Origin: a virus
IMG/VR virus record: IMGVR_UViG_3300030099_001784
Coordinates: 1 to 23,387 of that record
Reading direction: 5' to 3' (one strand)
Length of the DNA: 23,387 bases
Both the position numbers and the translations under genes were made by a program. Shown here in pieces: positions 1-9,341 of this stretch. Below the pieces are notes generated by a model. It did not search any database, was not told where the DNA came from, and was given only the letters and a program-made list of their open reading frames with translations. How positions within the stretch are numbered: position 1 is the first letter of the stretch; each line of letters begins with the position of its first letter.

Positions 1-603
1 CCATATTTTTTTGCAAGTTTAGGGCTTAATTTATTAGGTGGCCTTTCACAGAGAAGGGCTGCACAGGAAAGAGCAAGACAAACATATCTAGCAGCGTTAA
101 GAGCAAACCAATCAGCAGAAGAATCTTTTGGTCGTCAACAATCAGCTTTAGGTGCTAGGTTAAGAGAAGAACAGGCTACAACAGCACAAAGCAGATTAGC
201 TAAGACAATACAGGGTTTACAAGCAAAAGGAGCTTTGAAGGCTACAGGAAGGGCAGGTGTTACAGCTAGTCTATTATTGGCAGATCAGGAAAGACAGACA
301 GCTAATGCTAGAGAAGCGTTAAATCAAACACTTGAATCAGCAACTAGACAATACAGAAGAAATACACAAGGTCTTGTAGCACAGAGAGATGACAGACGTA
401 ATAGGTTACAAAGTCAGGTAAATCAGGCATATAATCAGATACCAAGCTTAAGTTCTATTATTCTTGGTACAGCCACCCAGGGTCTGTCTCAATACGCATC
501 ACTCACCGCAGGTCTTGGGGGAAGTACCTCAACCACAGGAGGAACAGAAGCCTTGGGATTTGGTACAGCAACTACACCTGCTAGTTCAATTTATGTTGGT
601 TAA
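1..603 (+). CDS. internal virion protein, gp14-like (3' part, start outside window)
   Basis: The frame is open from base 1 to the TAA at 601-603, giving 200 visible residues. A TTG at 235 could start a shorter protein. The 78 codons before it have the same Ala/Gln/Arg-rich helical character, so the true start lies upstream of the window. The visible N-terminal part looks alpha-helical or coiled-coil (ARQTYLAALRANQSAEE and similar). The C-terminal 50 residues turn Gly/Ser/Thr-rich and probably unstructured. In T7-like phages the slot directly before the gp15- and gp16-like genes is gp14, a small internal core protein ejected into the cell envelope during DNA entry. The assignment comes from position and composition, not from a recognised motif. 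The next gene starts 2 bases after the stop. Confidence 0.6.
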   Translation, partial: PYFFASLGLNLLGGLSQRRAAQERARQTYLAALRANQSAEESFGRQQSALGARLREEQATTAQSRLAKTIQGLQAKGALKATGRAGVTASLLLADQERQTANAREALNQTLESATRQYRRNTQGLVAQRDDRRNRLQSQVNQAYNQIPSLSSIILGTATQGLSQYASLTAGLGGSTSTTGGTEALGFGTATTPASSIYVG

Positions 604-605
604 TT

Positions 606-2966
606 ATGACTAATAGTTTTCAAAGCACCGCCTTTCAACCTCAAGCAAGTCCTGTAGATACTTTTGTACAACCTGTATCTGTACAACCTAAAAGTGGTAT
701 TGAGCAGTTAGCTGAAACATTAAAATCCATAAACCCTGCTATACAAAGTTTTTTAGAAACAAGGATAGATCAAGCTGTAAAAGAAGAAGAAGCAGAAGGT
801 ACAGAATTAGCTATTGAAGATGCTGCTAAGAACTTTAAAGATATAAGTAGAGGTGTAAAGAAAACTGATGGAGAAGATGCTGCTAGAAGACTAATTGGTG
901 GAAGTATCTTTGCAGATCGTGCCTATCAAAGAACTAAAGCAGAAATCTTAGGTAACAACTTAAAAAGTACTTTATCCAATAGCTATGCAACCACACAGGT
1001 AGATGGTAAATCTTTAAATAGTTTTTCTCTTCAATCACCACAGTTTCAAACATGGCTTGAAGGAGAAAAAACAAGAGTTGTTGATCAGTTAAGTGATATA
1101 AATCCTACCTATGTAAATAAATACTTTTTACCAAAATTAGCTGAAGCTACAACTACCGTAACCTCTAGTCATATAGAACAACATCAGGAATATAATCTTG
1201 AAAGATTAAAAAACTTAGCTGTTCCTCTAGTAAAAGGATTGATAGTAAGTGATGATGAAGAAGACCAGACTTTAATCACTACTTTTGAAGAAAGTATGAA
1301 TAATTTAGGTCTTGTTACTAAAGATAGAAGTAATCTCAACAAAACAATAGTTGGAGTTTTACTTGATCAGGCAGAGGCTGTTGGTCTTTCTGGTGATGGT
1401 GATATAGAAGGTGCAGAGAATATTTTAGATATAGCTTTAAAGTTTCCTTATGGTGTTGATGGTAAATTAAACCTTACTGCCCATCCTGATTATCAAGGCA
1501 AAGTAAACACATTAAAAAAACAAATAAATGATTTTGCTTTTACTCAGGAGAAACGCAGACAGATACAAAAGGAAAGAGATAAAAATGATGACATCGTAAA
1601 CACTATTGGTAGATTTGCAGAAACAGGTGATGCAAGCCTTATAACTAATTTACAGAAAAAATATCCATTAGAAGCATCAAAAATTGGTAATGCTGCTGTT
1701 GCTTTAGATGGTAATACAAGAGAAAGATCAGCACAGATAGAAACAAGAATAATAAATGATGGCTTTGCTTCTAAGGCAGATGCAGCTACTGCTGCTTTAG
1801 GTTGGTATTTAGATGAAAGAACTCCTAAGACTCAAGCAAACAGAACTAGATTAAGTCAACTTCTAGGAGTTGCTAATGGTTCTGAGAATGGAGATTTTAG
1901 TAACTTAAATAAGATGTTATCAGAATTAAATAGCCAACTAAAAGGTGAGTTTAGTGGAGCATTATTTATTACAGGTACAACAGGTCAACTTAATGACAAA
2001 GGTTCTTCTGCTGTGAATGATCTTTTTAACGCAGCAAAACTAGAATCAATTCGTTACATCTTAGGTGAGGGTAAAGGTGTAGATCCTTTAACTGAAATTG
2101 AAAAATTAGAAGAGATTAAACAAAAAGCTATTAAAAAGGCTAGAGATCAAGTGAATTTAGTAACACCAAAAAGCGGAGTGACAGAGGTAGGAGAAAACGA
2201 AGGACAAAACTTAAGTGATATAGAAGGTGATTTTGAAGCAGGGGCAGCAACAGAAGTGACAGATGAAGAAGCAAGACGGATTATAGAAGCAGAAGATGCA
2301 GAGGAGAATAATATTTTTACAGTAAAAAGAGGTGATACTTTAACCTCAATAGCAACACAAACAGGAGTATCAATTCCTAATCTAATCAAACTAAACAAAA
2401 TAAAAGATCCAAATAACATACAAGTAGGTGACAACTTAATTCTTAAAGAAACAGAAGCAAAAACTACTGAAGCAACTACTAAAACAACAACAACACCAAC
2501 TATCACTCAAAGCAGTAAACAACAGTCTATTGTTACAGCAGCTAATGAATTAGGAATAAAACCAAAAGATCTTGCGTCTGTAATATCACAGGAAACAATG
2601 GGTACTTTTAATCATCAGATAACAGGTGGTGAAGGAGGTAACTATAAAGGGTTAATTCAGTTTGGTATTCCAGAGCGTAAGAAATATGGATATAGAGATG
2701 ACATGACCTTTGAAGAACAGATTACAGGACCAGTCGTAAGATATTTAAAAGATAGAGGAGTAAAACCTGGTCATGGTGTTAAGGAGATATATGCAGCTAT
2801 ATTGACAGGTAATGTATCAACTCTCCAACGTGATGGTCTAACAAGAACAGATTCTTTTGGAACATCAGTTGAAAGTGCATTGCCAGAGCTAAGTCAGGGA
2901 GGTTCACATTACAACAATGCCCTTGATTTTCTTGCAGAACAAGGAAAGTTTAAACAAAAATCTTAA
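606..2966 (+). CDS. internal virion protein with LysM and lytic-transglycosylase-like domains (gp15/16 slot)
   Basis: A 786-aa protein starting at the ATG 2 bases after the previous stop. Residues 1 to about 540 are helical and charged with no recognised domain. A LysM peptidoglycan-binding domain spans about 569-616 (FTVKRGDTL, then NLIKLNKI and VGDNLIL). A Thr-rich linker (about 620-640) follows. The C-terminal domain, from about 650, resembles soluble lytic transglycosylases: E663 in VISQETMG fits the catalytic glutamate, followed by GGEGGNYKGLIQFG. The likely role is local cutting of the cell wall by the ejected core so that DNA can cross the envelope. In T7 the transglycosylase sits at the N-terminus of gp16. 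Here it is on the preceding protein and paired with LysM, so the modules are arranged differently. The domain calls are by eye. Confidence 0.8.
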   Translation: MTNSFQSTAFQPQASPVDTFVQPVSVQPKSGIEQLAETLKSINPAIQSFLETRIDQAVKEEEAEGTELAIEDAAKNFKDISRGVKKTDGEDAARRLIGGSIFADRAYQRTKAEILGNNLKSTLSNSYATTQVDGKSLNSFSLQSPQFQTWLEGEKTRVVDQLSDINPTYVNKYFLPKLAEATTTVTSSHIEQHQEYNLERLKNLAVPLVKGLIVSDDEEDQTLITTFEESMNNLGLVTKDRSNLNKTIVGVLLDQAEAVGLSGDGDIEGAENILDIALKFPYGVDGKLNLTAHPDYQGKVNTLKKQINDFAFTQEKRRQIQKERDKNDDIVNTIGRFAETGDASLITNLQKKYPLEASKIGNAAVALDGNTRERSAQIETRIINDGFASKADAATAALGWYLDERTPKTQANRTRLSQLLGVANGSENGDFSNLNKMLSELNSQLKGEFSGALFITGTTGQLNDKGSSAVNDLFNAAKLESIRYILGEGKGVDPLTEIEKLEEIKQKAIKKARDQVNLVTPKSGVTEVGENEGQNLSDIEGDFEAGAATEVTDEEARRIIEAEDAEENNIFTVKRGDTLTSIATQTGVSIPNLIKLNKIKDPNNIQVGDNLILKETEAKTTEATTKTTTTPTITQSSKQQSIVTAANELGIKPKDLASVISQETMGTFNHQITGGEGGNYKGLIQFGIPERKKYGYRDDMTFEEQITGPVVRYLKDRGVKPGHGVKEIYAAILTGNVSTLQRDGLTRTDSFGTSVESALPELSQGGSHYNNALDFLAEQGKFKQKS

Positions 2967-2972
2967 ATAACC

Positions 2973-5900
2973 ATGACTGATTCAAACCCAATAGCTCGCT
3001 TGTCTAAAATTAATCAAGAAAGACAAGAACGCAATAAAAAGTTTCGTGCAAGTCAAAAAGAACTTAGTAAAAAATTAAAACAAACTAAAACCTCTAAAGT
3101 TATCAGAGGTGCTTTGTCTGGTCCTTTAAAAGCTGTAAATGAGACTGTTGAGTTTGTAGATGATATTTATGATTATGCTGTTGGTAATCCATACGATAAT
3201 AATGAGCTTATAGATCTACAGGCATTAGGTCTTGAAATAAAAGGTGATAAAGAAGATTGGGCATATACCGTACCACAAGCTATAACACAGTTCTTATTAC
3301 CTGCTGGTGCTATCAGTAAAACATTAAAAGGTACAAAGCTAGTAGGAATGAATAATGCGTGGGTAAGAAATGCTTTTGCAGGTTTTGTAACTGATGCTGT
3401 TGTGCAAGATCCTTATGAAGAGAACCTGTTCAATATGATCGACAAGCACCCAAGACTAGGGGGTGTTATTACTGACGTTTTAAAAGCAAAGACACCAGAA
3501 GAGATAGGTGTTGCAGATGCACGTTTTAGGCAGGCAGCAAGTGGATTAGTAGCAGGTGAAGCTCTTACTGCTTTAGGTCTCGGTGTAAAAGCTATAAAGA
3601 AAACACCTGAGTTGTATGAAAGAGTCATAAAAAGATTATCAAGACGAGATGAAATATTAATGACAGATAATGTTGTTGATAATCTTGGTGATGAAATTAT
3701 TGATGATCTAAATCTTCCTAACAAAGTTGTGAAGGATGGTGAGAAAGTAGATACAACTTTCAATACAAAAACTAAAACAGAAGGACAATATTTTCAAACC
3801 ACTACTCTCACAGGTGGTGGTGATCCTGACGTACAAAAACTAATTATTGATAGGGCAGACAAGATAAAAGAACTTGATGCTAATAATGCCTGGCCTTACA
3901 AAAGAACCTTTGCAGACATGGTTCAATCTGCAAATGATCTCTTACCACAGGAAACCATAGAGTCTGCAAGATTATTTAATGCTAGATATGGCAGAGGAGG
4001 GGAAGAAGACTTACCTGCAACATTAATAGCAATGAATCAGTTGATGAATAAAAACGCTATCAACCTAGCTTCATTAGCAAAAACTATTGATGAAACTTTA
4101 GCTACAGGTAATAAAGGTGGATTTTCTGAAGAACTGAAACAGCAATTTATTACTGAAGCAAAAGTATTAGATGGTCTTATAACCCTTAACAAACCCCTTA
4201 AAACAGTACCTGCACAGACATTAGCTGCTAACAGAGCAGGTGGTGGAGTAGGTAAAGTTGCTGCTTCTGTCGATGATTTAAAAGGTAGAACACCAGCAGA
4301 AAAAGCAATAGATCAAGCTACCGATCTTAGGGGGACTGTAAAAGAACCTACAGATCCATTAGCTAATTTTTCAATGCAAGAAATACTAGATGCTGCTGAC
4401 AAAGGTGATAAAGCATCTTGGAAAAAATTAAGAATAATTACCAAGAAGTTACAAGCTGCACAAGGTAATCCTCAAGCCCTACAAAAAATGGCGAATGAAA
4501 GCAGACTGATGAGAGGATTGAAAGTAAATAATGAGATTTTTATAAATTCAATACTTTCTGGTCCAGAAACACACGCTGTAAACATTCTTTCTACTTCTTT
4601 AAATACTTTAGCTAGACCATTAGAACAAACACTTGGATCGTTTGCTCAAGGTGATATAACAGGTGCTATCAGAGGTGGTAAAGAATTGTATTACCTAATG
4701 TCATCTATTACTGATTCTTTAAAAGGTGCAAAACTATCTTTACAAATTGAAGATAACATTATTAATCCAGGAGCAATGATACAAGATTCTGATCGCTTTC
4801 AGATAAGAATGGAAGGTAACGGTACTTTGGCAAATATGGTTAATGGCTTTGGTACTATTATTCGTCTACCTAGTCGTTTCTTACTTGCAGAAGATGAGTT
4901 CTTTAAACAACTTAACTTTAGAGCCTATGTAAAAGCCAGTGCTTGGGAAGATGGCATGAGAAAAGGTTTGCAAGGTGCTGATTTGCAGAAACATATACAA
5001 CAACAATTTGATGGCACTATTGAAATTGTAAATAAAAACAGCATGGCGAATGTAAAAGATAAGTCTGTTTTAGACCTATTTGAAAAAGCACAACAATATG
5101 CTGCTGAAACTACATTTACTGCTGATTTACCAGAGGGTAGTTTAGGTGGTGCAATACAAGGAGTGGCAAGGCATCCAGCAGGTAGAATAATCTTTCCTTT
5201 TGTAAGAACACCAATAAATATATTTAAGGCACAGGTAAGAAGAACTCCTGGTGTAAATATGCTTTTACAAGAATATAGACAAGCACTTAAAAGTACTGAT
5301 CCATCTGTAGCAGCAAAAGCAAAAGGTGAAATGATTCTTGGTGGTGCTATATGGTCTGTTGCAGGCATGACTGCATTAGCAATCAATGATCCTATGTCTG
5401 AATTGGCTATCACTGGTGGTGGTCCTTCTGACTTTAATATGCTTAATCAAAAACGTGCGACAGGTTGGCAACCTTACAGTTTTAGGTTTCTTTTGAGAGA
5501 TGAAAATGGTAAAGTACGCATGGGTAAGGATGGTAAACCTAGATATAAATATGTCAGTTTTAAAAGGTTAGATCCTTGGTCTTCTTTTCTTATGATGGCT
5601 GCTGATGCAGCATCTATCACAGGTGGTCTAAGCAAACAGGATCGTGATGATTTTGGTGTTGCTGCTTCAGTTGCATTAGGTCGTAATATTACAAATAAAA
5701 CTTATTTACAAGGTATTACTGAACTTGCTGATTTGTTAGGAAAGCCATACCAAATGGAGAGTTGGCTTGCTAGAAGAGCAGCAGCAACTGTTAATCCATT
5801 TAGTTCTCTTGGTAGATCCTTAACAAAGGCAACTGATGGTCAAATTATGGATAAGAGAGTAAGAGCAGGTGATGATAGTTTTGTAATTCTTAGAAAGTTT

Positions 5901-6533
5901 CATAACGAATTAGCAGCAACAATACCTGGTTATGGAGCTAATTTAAGACCAATGAGAAACTTTATAACAGGTTCTATTATTGAATATCCAGTTGGTTTTG
6001 GTCCTGATAATATGAGTGTTTTTAATCCAATCAAAGAAACAAGTAGTATCAATAACAATGTTCTTACAACACTTGATGATATTGGTGCAAGGATAACTCA
6101 ACCATCAGATGAGCTTAGTCTTGGTAGATTACCCAGTGGTCAAGCTATCGGTAGTGGTATAGAACTTACTTATGATGAACACCTTGACCTGATAGAAGAA
6201 ACTGCTTTTGTAAAAATTAATGGTCAAACTATGGTCAGAGCTTTACACAACAGAATCCAACAAAAAGATTTTCAAGCACTAATGAAAAGTGTAAGAGGTG
6301 AATTGATAGAACAGAACAATATGGATATAGAAGTACAGGCACAAGAAGCTAACAGAGATTTAGCAGAAGATATTTTAAGAGATATTGTTAATAAATATAA
6401 AAAAGCAGGTAAACAGATATGGTTTAGTAAAAATCCAGAACGCAAAAAAGAATATCTACAACTTCAAGCTACAATTAGGCAAGAAGCTAACAATGACATC
6501 CTTGAAGGGTTTCAACAACTTAACGCTAATTAA
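2973..6533 (+). CDS. large internal virion protein, gp16-like
   Basis: A 1186-aa protein, the largest in the window, placed between the LysM/transglycosylase protein and the tail fibre with gaps of 6 and 2 bases. This is the position and size class of T7 gp16 (1318 aa), the internal core protein that forms part of the trans-envelope DNA channel. No transglycosylase motif is visible, which fits that activity being carried by the preceding gene. The N-terminal 60 residues are Lys/Arg-rich. Several moderately hydrophobic segments occur: about 95-115 (VPQAITQFLLPAGAI), and again near 790-810 (MILGGAIWSVAGMTALAI), which could insert in a membrane after ejection. The rest is predominantly helical. 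The name rests on synteny and length, with no family signature that I can name. Confidence 0.65.
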   Translation: MTDSNPIARLSKINQERQERNKKFRASQKELSKKLKQTKTSKVIRGALSGPLKAVNETVEFVDDIYDYAVGNPYDNNELIDLQALGLEIKGDKEDWAYTVPQAITQFLLPAGAISKTLKGTKLVGMNNAWVRNAFAGFVTDAVVQDPYEENLFNMIDKHPRLGGVITDVLKAKTPEEIGVADARFRQAASGLVAGEALTALGLGVKAIKKTPELYERVIKRLSRRDEILMTDNVVDNLGDEIIDDLNLPNKVVKDGEKVDTTFNTKTKTEGQYFQTTTLTGGGDPDVQKLIIDRADKIKELDANNAWPYKRTFADMVQSANDLLPQETIESARLFNARYGRGGEEDLPATLIAMNQLMNKNAINLASLAKTIDETLATGNKGGFSEELKQQFITEAKVLDGLITLNKPLKTVPAQTLAANRAGGGVGKVAASVDDLKGRTPAEKAIDQATDLRGTVKEPTDPLANFSMQEILDAADKGDKASWKKLRIITKKLQAAQGNPQALQKMANESRLMRGLKVNNEIFINSILSGPETHAVNILSTSLNTLARPLEQTLGSFAQGDITGAIRGGKELYYLMSSITDSLKGAKLSLQIEDNIINPGAMIQDSDRFQIRMEGNGTLANMVNGFGTIIRLPSRFLLAEDEFFKQLNFRAYVKASAWEDGMRKGLQGADLQKHIQQQFDGTIEIVNKNSMANVKDKSVLDLFEKAQQYAAETTFTADLPEGSLGGAIQGVARHPAGRIIFPFVRTPINIFKAQVRRTPGVNMLLQEYRQALKSTDPSVAAKAKGEMILGGAIWSVAGMTALAINDPMSELAITGGGPSDFNMLNQKRATGWQPYSFRFLLRDENGKVRMGKDGKPRYKYVSFKRLDPWSSFLMMAADAASITGGLSKQDRDDFGVAASVALGRNITNKTYLQGITELADLLGKPYQMESWLARRAAATVNPFSSLGRSLTKATDGQIMDKRVRAGDDSFVILRKFHNELAATIPGYGANLRPMRNFITGSIIEYPVGFGPDNMSVFNPIKETSSINNNVLTTLDDIGARITQPSDELSLGRLPSGQAIGSGIELTYDEHLDLIEETAFVKINGQTMVRALHNRIQQKDFQALMKSVRGELIEQNNMDIEVQAQEANRDLAEDILRDIVNKYKKAGKQIWFSKNPERKKEYLQLQATIRQEANNDILEGFQQLNAN

Positions 6534-6535
6534 CT

Positions 6536-8869
6536 ATGGCTACTAACACTGCTGCATCTTTTACAAACCATACTGGTAATGGTACTGCTGGTCCTTTCAG
6601 TATCTCCTTCTCCTATCTATCAGAAGCTGAAGTTGATGTTACGGTTGGTGGTGTCTTAAAAACTATTACCACCCATTACACATTCACCAGTGCTACACAG
6701 ATTACATTTACCAGTGGTAATGAACCTGGTAATGGTGTTGCTATTAATATTCAAAGAGATACAAATATAACTGCTAAAAAGGTAGATTTTAATGATGGTA
6801 GCGTTCTTACAGAATCAGATCTTGATACACAGAATGATCAGATACTATTTGCAGTACAGGAAAACTTACGCAAACTAGACACCATAGAAGAAAATGCCAC
6901 TGGCGATCAGACAGATGCAGAGATAAGAACTGCTGTAGGTAATGCAACTGATAGTAATGTCTTTACTGATGCAGAAAAAACTAAATTAGCTGGTATATCT
7001 ACAGGAGCCACTACCGATCAAACAGCTAGTGACATAAGAACTCTTGTTGAAAGTGCCAGTGATAGCAACGTATTTACTGATGCCGATCATACAAAGTTAA
7101 ACGCTATTGAAGATAATGCAACTGCCGATCAAACTAACTCTGAGATCAAAACAGCTTACGAAGCAAACAGTGATACTAATGCCTTTACCGATGCAGAGAA
7201 AACAAAACTATCAGGTATAGCTACTGGTGCTGAAGTAAACGTACAATCAGACTTTAATGCCACTTCTGGTGATGCTGTAATCCTTAATAAACCAACAATA
7301 CCGAGTGCCTTAAATGACCTGTCAGATGTTAATACTACTGGTGCAGCAGATGGCAAGATACTTAAATTTCAATCATCCAGTAATACTTTTATTATTGCTG
7401 ATGACGCTAACGATGGAGGAGGTGGAGGAGGTGGTAGCTTAACTGATGGTGATAAAGGTGATATAACTGTTTCTTCGTCAGGTTCTTCCTGGAGTATTGA
7501 TGCTAGTGCAGTATCAACAAATAAAATAGCTGATGATGCTGTAACACAAGCAAAGATAGCTGATGATGCGGTGGGTGCTGATCAAATAGCAGCAAGTGCT
7601 GTTGTAACAGGTTCTATAGTAGATGACGCTGTAACACAAGCTAAAGTTGCAGATAACGCTATTGGTGCTGATCAAATAGCTGCTAATGCAGTAGGTGCTA
7701 GTGAGTTAGCAGATAATGCAGTTGATGAAGCAGCTATCGCTGATGATGCTGTTACAAGAGATAAGATTAATGCAGTATCAACATCTTCATTACCAAGTTT
7801 TGAGGCTAAAGGTGATGGAAGTTCACAAGATGGATATATACAACTTAACTGTTCACAAAATAGTCATGGTGTGAAAATTAAATCACCTCCTCATAGTGCT
7901 AATGCAAGTTATACATTAACTCTTCCTAATAATGACGGTGATGCAGGCCAGTTCTTAAAAACTGATGGTAGTGGTGTATTAAGTTTTGATACCGTTTCTC
8001 AACCTGATTCAGATAAGATTACTGAAGGCAATACAGAAGCAGAAGTAGTTGATACTGGTTCTGATGGACACTTTAAAGTAACTACAGAAGGTACTGAAAG
8101 ATTTAGAGTTATAGCTGATGGTAAGGTCGGGATCGGTACTTCCACTCCAGGAGAACTGTTACAAATCTATGATGCGTCTGGTAATCCAACAATTAATGTC
8201 AGGGCTAATAATCAAAACACTGCTTCATTAAAACTTGAAAATGACGATGGTGATTGGACTATCTCTTCTGGAACTTCTAGCTACCCTTTGAATTTTGCAG
8301 TTGGTGGCAGCAATAAATTAACAATACTGAATGATGGTAAGGTTGGCATTGGAGATACAACACCATCTACAGAGTTAGAAGTTAATGGAACAGTTACAGC
8401 AACAGCTTTTGCAGGTAGTGGTGCAAACCTTACTGGTATTTTAGGAGGGATTGTAGGTTTTAAACATGTAAGAAATACAAGTACAACAAGTTTGAATACA
8501 ACAAGTTTCACCACAATTTTTTCAATATCTTATACACCTCAAGATGGTGCAAATAATAATGTTTATGTTTTTGTAAGTGGACAGTTTGAACAAGATGATC
8601 AAGATGGACAAAAGGCAGAGTTTAAAATTTCTTGTAGTGGTCAACATACTACTGATATTGTAGGTAGTGAACAAAAAGTTGGAACTGATCAGAACCAACA
8701 GTCAAACTCATCAATTTGCACATTTTTAAACGATACAAACATTTCAAATAACAATGCGATTACATATAACTTTCAAGCAAAAACAACTTCTTCTCAATCT
8801 GACTTTAGACCAAAGACAAGTTTGTGTTTAACGGTTATTGAAGTAGCATCTGGAGTAGATCAATCTTAA
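6536..8869 (+). CDS. tail fibre protein, gp17-like
   Basis: A 777-aa modular fibre. Residues 1 to about 115 match the T7 gp17-type virion-attachment domain in character (GPFSISFSYLSEAEVDVTV, VDFNDGSVLTESDLD, DQILFAVQE). Residues 123-233 are three 37-aa repeats. A run of eight glycines and a serine (about 292-300) makes a flexible hinge. Residues 329-408 are eight decapeptide repeats. From about 520 there are two KVGIG..TP blocks of the kind seen in many marine phage fibres. The last ~130 residues (from GFKHVRN) form a separate, probably receptor-binding tip. The protein binds the baseplate-like tail at its N-terminus and the host surface at its C-terminus. A further fibre-like C-terminus lies just downstream in another frame, which suggests that the tip has been exchanged. 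Confidence 0.88.
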   Translation: MATNTAASFTNHTGNGTAGPFSISFSYLSEAEVDVTVGGVLKTITTHYTFTSATQITFTSGNEPGNGVAINIQRDTNITAKKVDFNDGSVLTESDLDTQNDQILFAVQENLRKLDTIEENATGDQTDAEIRTAVGNATDSNVFTDAEKTKLAGISTGATTDQTASDIRTLVESASDSNVFTDADHTKLNAIEDNATADQTNSEIKTAYEANSDTNAFTDAEKTKLSGIATGAEVNVQSDFNATSGDAVILNKPTIPSALNDLSDVNTTGAADGKILKFQSSSNTFIIADDANDGGGGGGGSLTDGDKGDITVSSSGSSWSIDASAVSTNKIADDAVTQAKIADDAVGADQIAASAVVTGSIVDDAVTQAKVADNAIGADQIAANAVGASELADNAVDEAAIADDAVTRDKINAVSTSSLPSFEAKGDGSSQDGYIQLNCSQNSHGVKIKSPPHSANASYTLTLPNNDGDAGQFLKTDGSGVLSFDTVSQPDSDKITEGNTEAEVVDTGSDGHFKVTTEGTERFRVIADGKVGIGTSTPGELLQIYDASGNPTINVRANNQNTASLKLENDDGDWTISSGTSSYPLNFAVGGSNKLTILNDGKVGIGDTTPSTELEVNGTVTATAFAGSGANLTGILGGIVGFKHVRNTSTTSLNTTSFTTIFSISYTPQDGANNNVYVFVSGQFEQDDQDGQKAEFKISCSGQHTTDIVGSEQKVGTDQNQQSNSSICTFLNDTNISNNNAITYNFQAKTTSSQSDFRPKTSLCLTVIEVASGVDQS
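6902..7234 (+). repeat. three 37-residue coding repeats in the fibre shaft
   Basis: Three in-frame units of 111 bases. Each reads approximately xDQTxxEIRTxxxxxSDSNVFTDAxxTKLxxIxxxA. Protein similarity is high but synonymous codons differ, so this is an old duplication kept by selection and not a recent slip. It probably forms a trimeric shaft segment. Confidence 0.85.
7520..7759 (+). repeat. eight decapeptide repeats in the fibre (xxIADDAVxx)
   Basis: Residues 329-408 fall exactly into eight ten-residue units such as AKIADDAVGA, DQIAANAVGA and AKVADNAIGA. The regular I/L at position 3 and A-V/I at 7-8 suggest a beta-solenoid or helical trimer shaft. The matching 30-base DNA units could recombine and change shaft length. 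Confidence 0.85.
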
Positions 8870-8871
8870 AT

Positions 8872-8988
8872 AATGAAGTAGATAATACGAAGGGTAGCTG
8901 GTCAATACAAGAAGGTGCTGATGATTTATTTCTTATAAATCGTGTAAGTGGTAAAAAGTATAAATTTAATTTAACTGAAATTAATTAG
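8872..8988 (+). pseudogene. remnant of a tail-fibre C-terminus, shifted out of frame
   Basis: Directly after the fibre stop, the -1 frame reads 38 codons to a TAG at 8986-8988. They include GSWSIQEGADDLFLINR and GKKYKFNLTEIN, a typical ending of marine phage fibres as I recognise it by eye. The stretch has no ATG, GTG or TTG start, and this frame is closed upstream by a TGA at 8839-8841. It therefore cannot be an independent gene. I read it as the old C-terminus left behind when a new tip module was recombined in front of it, or as the result of a 1-base deletion or sequencing error. No slippery heptamer is present between 8842 and 8869, so programmed frameshifting is unlikely. Confidence 0.6.
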
Positions 8989-9112
8989 TCTTATGTTGCA
9001 TCTGCCTTGTCATTAACCCCATAGTGACGTAGAGAGGGCTGATTGCTACTATAAGAAGCAGAACCACTAAACTCATCATTGAGCAAGCTCGTATTATCTG
9101 GTATTTAATCAT
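8981..9112 (-). CDS. possible small single-span membrane protein (43 aa)
   Basis: The minus strand reads an ATG (bases 9112-9110) to a TAA (8983-8981): MIKYQIIRAC, then a hydrophobic span SLVVLLLIVAISPLYVTM (about residues 14-31), then a polar Gln/Lys/Arg/His tail. The hydrophobic core with flanking basic residues is what a small inner-membrane protein (for example a pinholin-type or regulatory peptide) would look like. Its start codon overlaps the start of the + strand gene at 9111 through a shared CATG, and its end overlaps the fibre remnant. No ribosome binding site is visible. It may be a chance ORF, although nothing else explains this stretch. Confidence 0.4.
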   Translation of the reverse strand: MIKYQIIRACSMMSLVVLLLIVAISPLYVTMGLMTRQMQHKTN

Positions 9113-9341
9113 GTTTCAAAAGATAGCTAATGTTTTGAGTATTCTCTCATTCATAATGGTAACTTCAGTTATCGGTGGAGGGTACTTTGGATATAAGTAT
9201 GTAACATCTGAGCAGTTTAAAGCAAAGATAATGAATCAAGTTATGGGTAATGTAAAAGGTATGATGCCTAATGTATTAGATAAAGGCTTACCTAAAACAA
9301 CAGGGCCATCTATGGCTATTCCTAAAAAACTTGGATTGTAA
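9111..9341 (+). CDS. small membrane-anchored protein of a cyanophage family
   Basis: A 76-aa protein with one transmembrane segment at about residues 7-28 (NVLSILSFIMVTSVIGGGYF). It is followed by GYKYVTSEQFKAKI, a helical region, and a Lys/Pro-rich end. I recognise this kind of sequence as recurring in marine cyanophages, but I know no function. The next gene starts at the base right after its stop, so the two are probably one translation unit and may act together. No good Shine-Dalgarno is seen before the ATG. Confidence 0.7.
   Translation: MFQKIANVLSILSFIMVTSVIGGGYFGYKYVTSEQFKAKIMNQVMGNVKGMMPNVLDKGLPKTTGPSMAIPKKLGL

Noticed and set aside
235-603. A complete 122-aa gene starting at TTG 235
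   Set aside because: The frame is open back to base 1 with the same composition, so it is the end of a longer gene.
4925-5413. Minus-strand 162-aa ORF within the gp16-like gene
   Set aside because: Antisense shadow of a long coding frame, with Cys/Ser-rich low-quality sequence and no ribosome site. The same holds for the other antisense frames inside the structural genes, terL and RNA polymerase.
8842-8875. Programmed -1 frameshift extending the tail fibre
   Set aside because: No X-XXY-YYZ slippery heptamer occurs between the last -1 frame stop (8839) and the fibre stop (8867).
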